The notes under the pieces were generated by a model that did not search any database, was not told the origin of the DNA, and saw only the letters and a program-made list of their open reading frames with translations. Source: Paracoccus sp. MBLB3053 (lineage in GTDB: Bacteria; Pseudomonadota; Alphaproteobacteria; Rhodobacterales; Rhodobacteraceae). Taken from it: a stretch of 64,000 nt of DNA. This document shows positions 20,481 through 33,197 of the stretch, piece by piece. The position numbers were made by a program, and so were the translations under genes. The stretch is from assembly GCF_031822435.1 (NCBI RefSeq), contig NZ_JAVQLW010000001.1, positions 2,489,501 through 2,553,500 of the forward strand, written 5' to 3'. Every line of letters begins with the position of its first letter. Position 1 is the first letter of the stretch.

Positions 20481-20918
20481 ATGTCCGACAGCGATCTGAT
20501 GCAACTCTATTCCCGGCGGATCCTTGCGCTTGCGTCGGATATCCCGCATCTGGGCAAGCTCGAGAACGCCATGGGCAGCGCGCATCGTCGCTCGCCGCAA
20601 TGTGGCTCATCGGTGACCGCGCATGTCCGGCTGAGTGATGGCGTCATTTCCGACTTTTCGCAGGAAGTGCGGGCATGTGCATTGGGCCAGGCCTCGGCTT
20701 CTGTGCTGGGTGGATCGGTCATTGGTCGCAGCCGAGACGACATAGCCCGGGCGGCGGCGGAACTGACGGCGATGCTGAAACAGGACGGCGACGCGCCCGC
20801 TGCCCCCTTCGACGGGCTTGAGGCATTGCTGCCCGCTCGGGAATTTCCCAATCGTCACGCCTCGATCCTGTTGGCCTGGGAAGCGACGCTCGGCGCAATC
20901 GACGACGCGCTGGCCTGA
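20481..20918 (+). CDS. NifU/IscU-like iron-sulfur scaffold protein (145 aa)
   Basis: Belongs to the IscU/NifU N-terminal fold. Two of the three cluster-ligand cysteines are present, Cys41 (SPQCGSSV) and Cys66 (RACALGQAS). The third cysteine position is not conserved, as in a subgroup of alphaproteobacterial homologues found beside hisI. It may be a degenerate scaffold or bind a cluster with other ligands. It is monocistronic; only the minus-strand terminator of the next small gene follows. Confidence 0.82.
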   Translation: MSDSDLMQLYSRRILALASDIPHLGKLENAMGSAHRRSPQCGSSVTAHVRLSDGVISDFSQEVRACALGQASASVLGGSVIGRSRDDIARAAAELTAMLKQDGDAPAAPFDGLEALLPAREFPNRHASILLAWEATLGAIDDALA

Positions 20919-20931
20919 GCTCTCCAGCTTC

Positions 20932-20966
20932 AGAAAAAGAAAATGCCGACCCGCGAGGGGCCGGCA
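20932..20966 (-). terminator. Terminator for the minus-strand SOS peptide gene
   Basis: Read on the minus strand, GCCGGCCCC and GGGTCGGC form an imperfect stem followed by ATTTTCTTTTT. It lies 85 bp after the 35-codon gene and also separates it from the convergent NifU-like gene. Confidence 0.7.
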
Positions 20967-21050
20967 AGTTGCGCGCATTTACCGGACCGGGGACGATCAC
21001 GGAGAAACCGGGCGAGGGTTTCACGAAGCGCGGGGCAGGACAAATGGGAT

Positions 21051-21158
21051 TCAGGAAATGACCACCGGCGGGACGACCGACGGAAGGGAAAACAGGAAGA
21101 TTGCCATCGCAGAGATCGCGACGACCCCGACAAAGTCGGAGAGAGTTTCACGGCTCAT
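21051..21158 (-). CDS. 35-aa single-pass membrane peptide behind an SOS box
   Basis: A short open frame with a strong GAGGAGAA ribosome site 5-6 bases before its ATG. The peptide begins MSRETLSDFVGVVAIS; residues ~9-25 are hydrophobic (membrane segment), followed by a short Pro/Val-rich tail containing PSVVPPVV. It has its own promoter-like elements, a perfect GAAC-N7-GAAC LexA-type box upstream and a terminator downstream. The size, topology and control are those of SidA, the 29-aa SOS-induced division inhibitor of Caulobacter that acts on FtsW. I infer a similar role but see no sequence identity that proves it. It lies just behind recG on the same strand. Confidence 0.75.
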   Translation of the reverse strand: MSRETLSDFVGVVAISAMAIFLFSLPSVVPPVVIS

Positions 21159-21179
21159 GTCAGTTCTCCTCGGTTTGTT

Positions 21180-21208
21180 TATATTTTGTTCTCACCGAAT
21201 CGGAACAA
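21180..21208 (-). promoter_or_regulatory. Candidate promoter of the SOS peptide gene
   Basis: On the minus strand TTGTTC (21208-21203) and AATATA (21185-21180) are 17 bp apart. Transcription would start near 21173, giving a very short leader with the GAGGAGAA site. Confidence 0.55.
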
Positions 21209-21214
21209 AGTAAA

Positions 21215-21229
21215 GAACTTTTTAGGAAC
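21215..21229 (-). promoter_or_regulatory. LexA (SOS) box, GAAC-N7-GAAC
   Basis: Exact match to the alphaproteobacterial LexA direct repeat (GTTC-N7-GTTC on the minus strand). Two further GAAC copies lie at 21203 and 21239 with 8- and 9-bp spacing, possibly accessory. It is outside the recG coding region and directly upstream of the -35 element of the 35-codon gene. Confidence 0.75.
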
Positions 21230-21243
21230 ATCTCACGAGAACA

Positions 21244-25658
<4,415 letters not shown>

Positions 25659-25729
25659 TCAGGGCCAGAGTGATAGCTTCTAGGCAGAGCCCTTGTCCAG
25701 CATCCGGGACAGGCAATGAGGTCGGCCGA

Positions 25730-26446
25730 TCAGGCCCCGATCGCGACCCTTTCATTCGCTTGCCCACCCGTTACGGGATCGCGCAGGACATAGCCCCTGC
25801 CCCAGACCGTTTCGATGTGGTTCTCACCCCCAAGCGCCGCGGAAAGCTTCTTGCGCAGCTTGCAGACGAAAACGTCGATGATCTTCAATTCGGGTTCGTC
25901 CATGCCCCCGTAAAGGTGGTTCAGGCACATCTCCTTGGTCAGGGTCGTGCCCTTGCGCAGGCTGAGCAGTTCGAGGATCTGGTATTCCTTCCCCGTCAGG
26001 TTCACCGGCCGTCCATCGACCTCGACAGAGCGGGCGTCAAGATTGACCATCATTCCGCCGGTCCAGATGATCGACTGGCTATGCCCCTTGGAACGGCGGA
26101 TAATGGCCTGGATGCGTGCGACAAGCTCATCACGGTTGAAGGGCTTGGTCATGTAGTCATCAGCACCGAAGCCGAAGCCGCGCAGCTTGCTTTCGGTGTC
26201 ATCTGAACCTGTCAGGATCAAAATCGGCGTGTCGACCCTCGACATGCGGATCTGCCGCAGCACTTCCATCCCGTGCATGTCTGGCAGGTCGAGATCGAGC
26301 AGGATCAGATCGTAATCATAGAGCCTTGCGAGATCGATCCCTTCCTCGCCCATATCGGTGCGATAGACGTTGTAATTCGCATGGGTCAGCATCAGCTCGA
26401 TGCTGCGCGCCGTTGTTTGATCATCCTCGACGAGAAGAATGCGCAT
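25730..26446 (-). CDS. ctrA: Cell-cycle response regulator CtrA (238 aa)
   Basis: OmpR-type regulator that controls division, motility and, in Rhodobacterales, GTA production. The receiver has Asp51 ([13 protein letters not shown]) and Lys in TKPF. The DNA-binding domain has [30 protein letters not shown] and the recognition helix [14 protein letters not shown]. Tandem ATGs follow GGGGGA; the second fits the family start MRILLVEDD. The last residues are ERVAIGA, ending in one Ala rather than the AA degradation tail of Caulobacter. sciP lies directly upstream on the same strand. Confidence 0.97.
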   Translation of the reverse strand: MRILLVEDDQTTARSIELMLTHANYNVYRTDMGEEGIDLARLYDYDLILLDLDLPDMHGMEVLRQIRMSRVDTPILILTGSDDTESKLRGFGFGADDYMTKPFNRDELVARIQAIIRRSKGHSQSIIWTGGMMVNLDARSVEVDGRPVNLTGKEYQILELLSLRKGTTLTKEMCLNHLYGGMDEPELKIIDVFVCKLRKKLSAALGGENHIETVWGRGYVLRDPVTGGQANERVAIGA

Positions 26447-26497
26447 CATATTCCCCCTTGGTTGAACCTTGTTGGATCAGTTCGTGACACCCAAAGG

Positions 26498-26512
26498 TTA
26501 ATATCCCGTTAG
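26498..26512. promoter_or_regulatory. Candidate CtrA box upstream of ctrA
   Basis: TTAA-N7-TTAG, one mismatch from the TTAA-N7-TTAA CtrA target, lies 52 bp before the ctrA start and after sciP. It suggests autoregulation, as is known for ctrA in other alphaproteobacteria. Confidence 0.55.
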
Positions 26513-26535
26513 TGTGGAATTTCTTATTATTAATT

Positions 26536-26814
26536 CTACCTATGGTTGCTGAATCGCTGCAACTGTGTGATTTTCAACGCATCCATTCCGTGCCGATCGA
26601 ACGACTGCACCCAGGATTCGAATTCTTCAATGGATAGGCCGTAGCGCGCGATCGCCTCGTCGCGTGTCAACAAGCCATGCTCGACGGCCGCCACGACAAG
26701 TGCCTTTCGGCTTGCAACCCATCGCGTCACTGAAACCGGCAGGTCTGCCAGGGAGATGATCGTGCCGTCCTGAAGCACGGCAGTTCTCGGTCCGGAGGAT
26801 TTTTTCAAGAACAT
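26536..26814 (-). CDS. sciP: SciP-like CtrA inhibitor (DUF1153, 92 aa)
   Basis: Small helix-turn-helix protein that in Caulobacter binds CtrA and blocks its activation of target promoters. The DUF1153 core is clear: LPVSVTRWVASRKALVVAAV, then GLLTRDEAIARYGLSIEEFESW, then DRHGMDAL. The real start is the ATG at 26814 (MFLKKSSG); a much longer open frame upstream only reads through the reverse of mnmA. Its position next to ctrA is the conserved rhodobacterial order. It lies 86 bp from ctrA, with a CtrA-like box between them. Confidence 0.93.
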   Translation of the reverse strand: MFLKKSSGPRTAVLQDGTIISLADLPVSVTRWVASRKALVVAAVEHGLLTRDEAIARYGLSIEEFESWVQSFDRHGMDALKITQLQRFSNHR

Positions 26815-26902
26815 CGCCAAATCCCTGTCATCTCTGCCCTTGGGTTCTCGCAGAGAATTCTTAAATGGGGGTGAAGCACGACGCGTTTCGCGGGCCTTGG
26901 GC

Positions 26903-26930
26903 TTGAGAAATCCGTCGTTTTTACTATAAA
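26903..26930 (+). promoter_or_regulatory. Candidate sigma-70 promoter of mnmA
   Basis: TTGAGA (26903-26908), a 16-bp spacer and TATAAA (26925-26930) lie 52 bp before the mnmA start. Confidence 0.6.
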
Positions 26931-26982
26931 TGCCCGCGAAATTGGCGTATCCGCTTCGGCCCGCGCCGCTAAAGGACGATCC

Positions 26983-28149
26983 ATGACAGTTCCTAGCCCT
27001 GACCTGCGCGCCGAAGCGCATGACAGCCATTTGAATTCCCTGGGCTTTGCAAAGCCGCCCAGCGAAACCCGCGTCGTCGTGGCGATGTCGGGAGGCGTGG
27101 ACAGTTCGGTCGTGGCGGCCATGCTTGCCGCCGAGGGCTATGACGTGATCGGCGTCACGCTGCAGCTCTACGATCATGGCGCTGCTCTGGCGAAAAAGGG
27201 GGCCTGTTGCGCGGGCCAGGACATTCATGACGCGCGCCGCGTCGCGGAACGCATTGGCTTCCCGCATTACGTGCTGGATTACGAGAACAAGTTCCGCGAA
27301 TCCGTCATCGAGGAATTTGCCGACGCCTATCTGGCAGGCGCAACCCCCGTCCCATGTATTCGCTGCAATGAGCGGGTGAAGTTCCGCGACCTGTTGCAGA
27401 CCGCGCGCGAGCTTGACGCCGATTGCATGGCGACCGGGCATTACATCCGCCGCAGCGAAGGTGCAACCGGTTCGGAATTGCACATGGCTGCCGACCCGAA
27501 CCGCGACCAGAGCTATTTCCTGTTCTCGACCACGGGCGAGCAGCTTGATTTCCTGCGCTTTCCACTTGGCGGATTGGAAAGCAAGGCCGAGACGCGCGCT
27601 CTGGCCAGCAAGTTCGGGCTCGCCGTCGCGGACAAGCCCGATAGCCAGGACATCTGCTTCGTGCCGAACGGAAACTATGCGAGCGTGATCGAAAAGCTCC
27701 GCCCTGGCGCCGCCGATCCGGGCGAGATCGTCGACCTGGACGGAAATGTCCTGGGCACGCATCGCGGCGTCATTCATTACACGATCGGGCAACGGCGCGG
27801 TCTGGGCATCGGGGGGCTGGGAGATCCGCTTTACGTCGTCCGGCTGGAACCCGATACGCGACGTGTCGTCGTTGGCCCGAAGGAATCGCTGGCAACCAAG
27901 GTCGTGCCCGTGACCGAGGTCAACTGGCTGGGCGATGTGCCGTTCGAAGGCGAGATCGCGATCAATGCCCGCATCCGCTCGACCCGGCCCCCTCGGCCCG
28001 CCATCCTTCGTCCCACCGGCAAGAACCGCGCCGAGGTCGAGTTGCTGGACCCGGAGGAAGGCGTGAGCCCCGGTCAGGCCTGCGTGTTCTACGCGACCGA
28101 GGGCACACGGGTTCTGGGCGGCGGCTGGATCGCCCACCGCCGGGGCTGA
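26983..28149 (+). CDS. mnmA: tRNA 2-thiouridylase MnmA (388 aa)
   Basis: Adds sulfur to U34 of tRNA-Lys, -Glu and -Gln. The P-loop is [15 protein letters not shown]. The catalytic cysteines are in [11 protein letters not shown] and [17 protein letters not shown] and [12 protein letters not shown] also match. A short N-terminal extension (about 20 residues before [12 protein letters not shown]) is typical of alphaproteobacterial MnmA. It ends 2 bp from the convergent sufE, whose product could help supply sulfur, though that link is inference. Confidence 0.97.
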   Translation: MTVPSPDLRAEAHDSHLNSLGFAKPPSETRVVVAMSGGVDSSVVAAMLAAEGYDVIGVTLQLYDHGAALAKKGACCAGQDIHDARRVAERIGFPHYVLDYENKFRESVIEEFADAYLAGATPVPCIRCNERVKFRDLLQTARELDADCMATGHYIRRSEGATGSELHMAADPNRDQSYFLFSTTGEQLDFLRFPLGGLESKAETRALASKFGLAVADKPDSQDICFVPNGNYASVIEKLRPGAADPGEIVDLDGNVLGTHRGVIHYTIGQRRGLGIGGLGDPLYVVRLEPDTRRVVVGPKESLATKVVPVTEVNWLGDVPFEGEIAINARIRSTRPPRPAILRPTGKNRAEVELLDPEEGVSPGQACVFYATEGTRVLGGGWIAHRRG

Positions 28150-28151
28150 GC

Positions 28152-28559
28152 TCAGGCGGACGCTGCCAGCAGGCGGATCCGCTCGACCATGGCGCGCAGC
28201 CCGTTCGAGCGCTGCGCGGAAAGGTGCTCTTCCAGCCCCAGCCTGCGCAGTTCCGCCGGGGCGTCGATGCCGCCCACTTCCCCCACCGGCACGCCGGAAT
28301 AAAGCGCGTGCAGAATGGCGATCAGTCCGCGCACGATCAACGCGTCGCTGTCACCGTGAAAATCGAAACGCCCGGCTTCGATCCGCGGCATGATCCAGAC
28401 CTGACTTGCACAGCCTTCGACCTTGGTCGCGGGAACCTGCAGCGCCGGTTCCATCGCGGGCATCGCCTTGCCCAGTTCGATCACATGCCGATAGCGATCC
28501 TCCCAGTCATCGAGGAAGTCGAATGTTTCGGCAATTTCTTCAAAGGCAGCGGTGGCCAT
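28152..28559 (-). CDS. sufE: SufE family sulfur-transfer protein (135 aa)
   Basis: Accepts persulfide sulfur from a cysteine desulfurase (SufS-type) for iron-sulfur cluster assembly. The acceptor cysteine is in VEGCASQVWIMP. The N-terminal FDFLDDWEDRYRHVIELG and the HALYSGVPVGEV helix are family hallmarks. The ATG at 28559 has AAAGGA seven bases upstream; the longer frame starting at 28679 has no such support. The suf operon itself is not in the window. Confidence 0.93.
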   Translation of the reverse strand: MATAAFEEIAETFDFLDDWEDRYRHVIELGKAMPAMEPALQVPATKVEGCASQVWIMPRIEAGRFDFHGDSDALIVRGLIAILHALYSGVPVGEVGGIDAPAELRRLGLEEHLSAQRSNGLRAMVERIRLLAASA

Positions 28560-28700
28560 GAGGCATCCTTTCGCGGGCGCGGGTCTTACGGGCGGCCCCG
28601 GCATAGCGCGACAGGCCCGACAGGTCAAAGAGGCTTTCCCGTGGGTTCGCTTTCGCCTATCACTCGGCGTGGAAAACAAATGAAGACGGGGGCAGCCGAA

Positions 28701-29213
28701 ATGCGGATCAGGACTTGGGGTTGTGTCGGCTGTGCGATAATTGCCATGGCCGGTTGCGGCCGGTTTGGCGACAGCGACAGCGCATGGTCCCCTTCGTCAT
28801 GGTTTGGCGGATCAGGCAAACCCGCAACGCTGGAACCCGAAGGCGGCTATCCGACCTCGACCTTCGACGGTCGCCAGCCCGTGGCCTTCATCAGTGGCGC
28901 GCATTGGGAACCGCTTTATGAAGGCCGGCTGCTCGTCGTGACCACGGTTCCGGCAAGCAAGGGATGGTGGGATCTCGCGCTGGTGACCGAACAGCCGATG
29001 CCCAGGGGCAGGATCCGGCCCGATGAATTCGGCGTCCTGCGACTGCGACTTGTCGGCAACCCACCACCTGCCGGTAGCCTTGCCGCGCGCAGCACACCCA
29101 ATCCCGCAAGCGACACCGCCACGGTTGGCCTGACGCTTTCCAATGAGACCCTGGCCCGGGTGCGCGAAGTCGTCATCTCGGGCGCGGGCAATGCGGTGAC
29201 GCTTCGCAAGTGA
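28701..29213 (+). CDS. Lipoprotein, function unknown (170 aa)
   Basis: The ATG at 28701 (MRIRTWGCVGC) follows GACGGGGGCAG. The signal ends in the lipobox AMAGC, so the protein should be lipid-anchored in the envelope. An in-frame ATG at 28680 would add seven residues. The mature domain (about residues 60-170) has a mixed alpha/beta look with PLYEGRLLVVTTVPASKGWWDLAL, suggesting a small folded domain rather than low complexity. I do not recognise a family with confidence. A hairpin follows the stop. Confidence 0.75.
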   Translation: MRIRTWGCVGCAIIAMAGCGRFGDSDSAWSPSSWFGGSGKPATLEPEGGYPTSTFDGRQPVAFISGAHWEPLYEGRLLVVTTVPASKGWWDLALVTEQPMPRGRIRPDEFGVLRLRLVGNPPPAGSLAARSTPNPASDTATVGLTLSNETLARVREVVISGAGNAVTLRK

Positions 29214-29227
29214 CCCCGAAACAAGAA

Positions 29228-29249
29228 GGGCGTCGCTGGGACGCCCTTC
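29228..29249. terminator. Shared hairpin between convergent lipoprotein and GNAT genes
   Basis: GAAGGGCGTC and GACGCCCTTC form a perfect 10-bp stem in the 52-bp gap. Neither side has a long T-run, but the minus strand continues with TTGTTTC. Confidence 0.6.
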
Positions 29250-29265
29250 ATGACTTGCTCGACCG

Positions 29266-29814
29266 TCAATCCATCTTGCGCAGATAGGTCCAGGTCGGGA
29301 CACGCGCATCGCGCGCGACAGACCAGCTTTCGGCATCGCCGAGATATTCGAAACCGCAATTGGTCAGCACGCGGGCAGAACCCGGATTGTCCTGGAATGC
29401 CTCGGCAAAAAGCGTGCGCGAGCCATGGGGATTGGCCGCGACCAGCGCATCGACTGCCTCTGTCGCAAAGCCGGTATTCCAGAAACCGGCGCCGACCCAG
29501 AAACCCAGTTCGGACTGATCGGGACCAATGCGCGTCAGCGAGACCACGCCCAGAAGCTCTGCCAGCTTGTTTGCCGAGCCGTCGATCGCCCAGACATCCT
29601 CGTCCCGGTCTGGGGACATTGCCCGGTTGACATAGGCCTCTGCCGCGCCAGGCGGAAGCGGATGCGGGATCGATCGCGTGCCTTCGGCCACGCGGCGATC
29701 CTGGGTGTAATGCGCGATCAGCCCTGCATCCGACTGCCTGAGCGGTCGCAGGACAAAACGTTCAGTCGCGATCACGGCCTGTGCCTTCAGGTCCGGCGCG
29801 ATCAGGTCATTCAT
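29266..29814 (-). CDS. GNAT family N-acetyltransferase (182 aa)
   Basis: RimJ-like GNAT fold: TERFVLRPLRQSDAGLI at the start, GVVSLTRI and SELGFWVGAGFWNTGFATEAV (acetyl-CoA loop) in the middle, and NPGSARVLTNCGFEYLG near the end. It probably acetylates an amine or a protein N-terminus; the substrate is not evident. The ATG at 29814 is preceded by GGGAGGAA; the longer open frame upstream runs backwards through the ribosomal terminator region. It lies downstream of rpmA but behind a terminator. Confidence 0.9.
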   Translation of the reverse strand: MNDLIAPDLKAQAVIATERFVLRPLRQSDAGLIAHYTQDRRVAEGTRSIPHPLPPGAAEAYVNRAMSPDRDEDVWAIDGSANKLAELLGVVSLTRIGPDQSELGFWVGAGFWNTGFATEAVDALVAANPHGSRTLFAEAFQDNPGSARVLTNCGFEYLGDAESWSVARDARVPTWTYLRKMD

Positions 29815-29864
29815 GATTGGTTCCTCCCTCGTATTCGAAAAACATAGGTTCGATCCCTGGAAAA

Positions 29865-29900
29865 CCGAAGGGGACCGGCTTTCGCCGATCCCCCTTTTTA
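29865..29900 (-). terminator. Terminator of the rplU-rpmA operon
   Basis: On the minus strand, GGGGATCGGC, a GAAA tetraloop and GCCGGTCCCC form a stem followed by TTCGGTTTT. The plus strand also carries a CTTTTTA run, so it may work both ways. Confidence 0.75.
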
Positions 29901-29923
29901 AGCACCTGAGTGTTAAAATCGGC

Positions 29924-30196
29924 TTATTCGGCAGCCTCGAGATTGGCCGGCAGAACGGAGATGTAGGTGCGGCCCTTGAGACCCTTGCGGAAGGACACCT
30001 TGCCATCGGTCAGGGCGAACAGGGTGTGATCGCGGCCCATGCCGACGTTCTCACCGGCCCACCAGGTGGTGCCGCGCTGACGCACGATGATGTTACCGGC
30101 GATGGCCGACTGGCCACCGAACAGTTTCACGCCAAGACGACGACCGGCCGAATCGCGACCGTTGCGGGACGAACCGCCTGCTTTTTTATGTGCCAT
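29924..30196 (-). CDS. rpmA: 50S ribosomal protein L27 (90 aa)
   Basis: L27 sits near the peptidyl-transferase centre. Hallmarks are [21 protein letters not shown] at the start, [24 protein letters not shown] in the middle, and KVSF near the end. There is no N-terminal cleavable extension of the Firmicutes type. It follows rplU after a 12-bp gap that contains GAGGAGACTGACCC before the ATG. Confidence 0.98.
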   Translation of the reverse strand: MAHKKAGGSSRNGRDSAGRRLGVKLFGGQSAIAGNIIVRQRGTTWWAGENVGMGRDHTLFALTDGKVSFRKGLKGRTYISVLPANLEAAE

Positions 30197-30208
30197 GGGT
30201 CAGTCTCC

Positions 30209-30577
30209 TCAGTTGGCGGTTTCGAGTTTCGTGCGCGCGCCGACGGCGGCCTTGACGTCCGACTTCTCGGCGCCATTTTCCAGCAACTCGGTGACGCGAA
30301 CCAGCGTCAGTTGCTGACGGTGGCCACGGGTGCGCTGCGACGAATGCTTGCGGCGGCGCTTGACATAGGTGATGACCTTGTCAGCCTTGATGTTGTCGAT
30401 GACTTCGGCCTGCACGGCGGCGCCGGCAACCAGCGGAGCACCAACGGTCGAACCGATCATCAGCACTTCGTTGAACTGGACCTTGTCGCCGGCTTCGGCG
30501 TTCAGTTTTTCAACGCGCAGCACATCACCGGCCTGAACCCGGTACTGCTTGCCGCCCGTCTTGAGAACTGCGAACAT
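30209..30577 (-). CDS. rplU: 50S ribosomal protein L21 (122 aa)
   Basis: 23S rRNA-binding protein of the large subunit. Visible motifs are MFAVLKTGGKQYRV, GDVLRVEKL, and KRRRKHSSQRTRGHRQQLTLVRV. A C-terminal Lys/Ala extension of ~20 residues is usual in alphaproteobacteria. It is the first gene of the rplU-rpmA operon, with a promoter about 175 bp upstream and a long untranslated leader. Confidence 0.98.
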   Translation of the reverse strand: MFAVLKTGGKQYRVQAGDVLRVEKLNAEAGDKVQFNEVLMIGSTVGAPLVAGAAVQAEVIDNIKADKVITYVKRRRKHSSQRTRGHRQQLTLVRVTELLENGAEKSDVKAAVGARTKLETAN

Positions 30578-30726
30578 TCCGTCTTTCCTTGCTTCTACCG
30601 CGCCCTACGGCCCCTGCTTGCCAGGTGTTCGTGGGTCTGTGACCCGCCTTCGGACAGCGCACCCTTTGCACTGGGTGAGATTAAAATAACGTACCGGCAA
30701 CGGGCATGCACCCGGCCGGTCGCGGG

Positions 30727-30755
30727 TATATCGCGGATTCGCCCGGAAAAGTCAA
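30727..30755 (-). promoter_or_regulatory. Candidate sigma-70 promoter of rplU-rpmA
   Basis: On the minus strand, TTGACT (30755-30750), 17 bp and GATATA (30732-30727). Transcription from here gives a leader of about 140 nt with a GGGTC-ACA-GACCC hairpin before rplU. Confidence 0.65.
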
Positions 30756-30794
30756 CCGGATTGCGGCATTGCGCCACAGACTGGCGCAAGGCTT

Positions 30795-32156
30795 TCAGAC
30801 CACCAGTTCCCCGGCCAGCGAATTCGGCGCACTCCGGGTGATGCGCACGCGCACCAGATCACCGACCTTGGCCTGCGGTGCCTCGACAAAGACCGCGTGC
30901 AGATAGTCGGACTTGCCGACCATCTGGCCTTCCAGTCGGCCCGGTTTCTCGAAAAGCACCCCAAGTTCGCGCCCGACCATGCCTTCCTGTGCGGCCTTCT
31001 GCTGGCTCGACAACAGCGCCTGCAATTCCTGCAGACGTGCATCGGCCAGATCGCTGTCGATTTCAGGGCGGTCATAGGCGGTGGTGCCGGGACGGGGCGA
31101 GTATTTGAAGCTGAAGGCCGTGCCGAAGTTCACCCGACGCACGAGATCAAGCGTGTCTGCGTGGTCCTGATCGGTTTCACCGGGAAAGCCCACGATGAAA
31201 TCGCTCGTCAGCATGATGTCGGGGCGCGCGTCACGAATACGGTCGATCAGGCGCAGATACTGATCGACCGTGTGCTTGCGGTTCATCGCCTTGAGGATGC
31301 GGTTCGAACCCGATTGCACCGGCAGATGCAGATAGGGCATCAGCTTGGGCTCGCTGCGATGCGCCTCGATCAGGTCATCGGCCATGTCATTGGGATGGCT
31401 CGTCGTGTAGCGGATGCGGTCAAGGCCGTCGATTTCGGCAATGGCGCGGATCAGGCGGCCAAAGCCCCATTCGCCGCCCTGCCCTTCGAAAGCCGGGCCT
31501 TCGCCATGCCAGCCATTGACGTTCTGGCCCAAAAGCGTGATTTCCCGCACCCCGCGCGACACCAGATCGCGCGCCTCGCGCATGATACGATCTACCGGAC
31601 GGCTGACCTCGGCGCCACGCGTATAGGGCACGACGCAGAAGGCGCAGAACTTGTCACAACCCTCCTGCACGGTCAGGAAGGCCGCGGGCGCGCGGCGGGT
31701 CGCAGCAGGCTTCGGCAGATGCTCGAACTTGTCTTCGGCGGGGAATTCGGTATCCACCCCCCGGCCCGCACGGGCCATGGCGGGCAGGCGATGGTAGGCC
31801 TGCGGGCCGACGACCAGATCGACGATCGGCATGCGACGCTGGATCTCTTCGCCCTCGGCTTGGGCGACGCAGCCCGCGACACCGATCTTCAGGTCCGGCT
31901 TTTCCGATTTCAGCGGCTTCAGACGACCCAGATCCGAGTAAAGCTTTTCGGCCGCCTTTTCGCGGATATGACAGGTATTCAGCAACACCATGTCGGCTTC
32001 GGACTGGTCTTCGGTCAGAACATAGCCCTCGGCGCCCATGGCCTCGGCCATGCGCTGGCTGTCATAGACGTTCATCTGGCAGCCATATGTCTTGATGAAG
32101 AGCTTCTTGGCCGCCGCATTCTGGGTCGAAGCGGTTTTGCTGGCTGGGTCGGTCAT
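30795..32156 (-). CDS. miaB: tRNA-2-methylthio-N6-dimethylallyladenosine synthase MiaB (453 aa)
   Basis: Radical-SAM methylthiotransferase acting on A37 of tRNAs. The N-terminal cluster cysteines are in [17 protein letters not shown] and GVAGCVAQ. The radical-SAM triad is [17 protein letters not shown]-terminal TRAM domain covers the last ~65 residues ([10 protein letters not shown]). I start at the ATG at 32156 with AAGGA upstream; an open frame continues 112 codons further but has no matching family sequence. Often miaB heads the phoH-ybeY-corC operon; here those genes are 20 kb away. Confidence 0.96.
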   Translation of the reverse strand: MTDPASKTASTQNAAAKKLFIKTYGCQMNVYDSQRMAEAMGAEGYVLTEDQSEADMVLLNTCHIREKAAEKLYSDLGRLKPLKSEKPDLKIGVAGCVAQAEGEEIQRRMPIVDLVVGPQAYHRLPAMARAGRGVDTEFPAEDKFEHLPKPAATRRAPAAFLTVQEGCDKFCAFCVVPYTRGAEVSRPVDRIMREARDLVSRGVREITLLGQNVNGWHGEGPAFEGQGGEWGFGRLIRAIAEIDGLDRIRYTTSHPNDMADDLIEAHRSEPKLMPYLHLPVQSGSNRILKAMNRKHTVDQYLRLIDRIRDARPDIMLTSDFIVGFPGETDQDHADTLDLVRRVNFGTAFSFKYSPRPGTTAYDRPEIDSDLADARLQELQALLSSQQKAAQEGMVGRELGVLFEKPGRLEGQMVGKSDYLHAVFVEAPQAKVGDLVRVRITRSAPNSLAGELVV

Positions 32157-32222
32157 GCCGTGCTGTCCTTGGAGTTCGAGCGCTGATACAGGAAAGCACG
32201 CGCTTTGGAAAGTCTGGCCGGC

Positions 32223-32564
32223 ATGAGTGATCTGACTGACATCCCCAATATCGGCCCGGCGACAGCTCGGTCGCTGATCGCGGCAGGCATCCCTGACGCG
32301 GCGAGCTTGCGACGGATCGGCGCGCACGAAGCCTATCGCGCGCTTCTTGTCGCGGGAGAGCGGCCGCATTTCATCGGCTACTATGTGCTTCAGATGGCAC
32401 TTCAGGGACGGCCGTGGAATGATTGCCGCGGCGCAGAGAAGACCGAGCTGAGAAAGGCGTTCGACCGGCTCGTTTTCGAACTGCGCGGCCATGGCCTGTC
32501 GGGCATCGAGGCCGAGCTTCGCGCGATCGGACTGATCGCGCCTCAGTCCGCATCGCGAAGCTGA
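32223..32564 (+). CDS. TfoX C-terminal-domain protein (113 aa)
   Basis: A helix-hairpin-helix type protein similar to the C-terminal half of TfoX/Sxy. The core is [39 protein letters not shown], then [15 protein letters not shown]. The N-terminal TfoX domain is absent. Such stand-alone proteins are common in Rhodobacterales and have no proven role in competence. The ATG at 32223 is chosen over a TTG six codons upstream, with only a weak GGAAAG site. It is divergent from miaB and overlaps the convergent DUF2380-like gene by 22 bp. Confidence 0.8.
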   Translation: MSDLTDIPNIGPATARSLIAAGIPDAASLRRIGAHEAYRALLVAGERPHFIGYYVLQMALQGRPWNDCRGAEKTELRKAFDRLVFELRGHGLSGIEAELRAIGLIAPQSASRS

Positions 32565-32992
32565 CCGGCCAGGAAGTCCGCGGCGCGATTCCAGCCCTCG
32601 TCATTGTCGCCGCGAAAGCTCAGCTCGCGATGGGAAATCAGCTTCTGGCTGTCGACCTCCACCAGATCGGCAAAGACCTGCAGGATCAGCATGCTGGTCT
32701 TTTGCACGACGATGAACAGGCCACGCTCGGCCGATTTCGCGGCAAGCAGTTCCAGAAGACAGGCCGCAGTCTCGCGTGGGCAGGCATCGGCGACCTCGGC
32801 CGATGAAACCACTGTGCCCGAGAGTTCGCTGGCCAGCCTGTCAGCAAAAGCCTGCTGCCGCCGGGCATGATCCGCGGACTGATCGACCGCCTCGTTCGAG
32901 GTGTCGAGCAGCTTCACCGGCAGGATCATCAACGGTTCGGCAAGGACCGGAACGGGCAGGCACAAGAACAGGGCAAGGCATAAGCTTCGCAT
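32543..32992 (-). CDS. Secreted DUF2380/DUF3280-like protein (149 aa)
   Basis: A signal peptide ([18 protein letters not shown]) is followed by a domain with [15 protein letters not shown], a short cysteine pair ([16 protein letters not shown]), [17 protein letters not shown] and a terminal [16 protein letters not shown]. This pattern fits the DUF2380/DUF3280 families, secreted proteins of unknown role. The ATG at 32992 has GGGGGCG upstream. It is a single gene between convergent and divergent neighbours. Confidence 0.75.
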   Translation of the reverse strand: MRSLCLALFLCLPVPVLAEPLMILPVKLLDTSNEAVDQSADHARRQQAFADRLASELSGTVVSSAEVADACPRETAACLLELLAAKSAERGLFIVVQKTSMLILQVFADLVEVDSQKLISHRELSFRGDNDEGWNRAADFLAGQLRDAD

Positions 32993-33197
32993 GACGCCCC
33001 CAGAGCTGTATGGCGATCCGTGAACTCTGCCCCCGCTCCCGCGATGCCGCAACCGGGAGAAACGTCGGAGATGGCAGTCAAATCGCCCATCCGGTATGTT
33101 CGGCGCAGGCACTCCGACAGGCCGAGCTTGGTCCCCATTGAACGCCCGCGCGCGCCCGGATAGCCTGCCGCCAACCACGTCCACGGAGGCTGACGAC

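Noticed and set aside
21203..21218. GAAC-N8-GAAC repeat next to the LexA box
   Set aside because: The alphaproteobacterial LexA box requires seven spacer bases; kept only as a possible accessory half-site.
26815..28137. Long upstream extension of the sciP frame
   Set aside because: It is the reverse of mnmA; the SciP family starts at the ATG at 26814.
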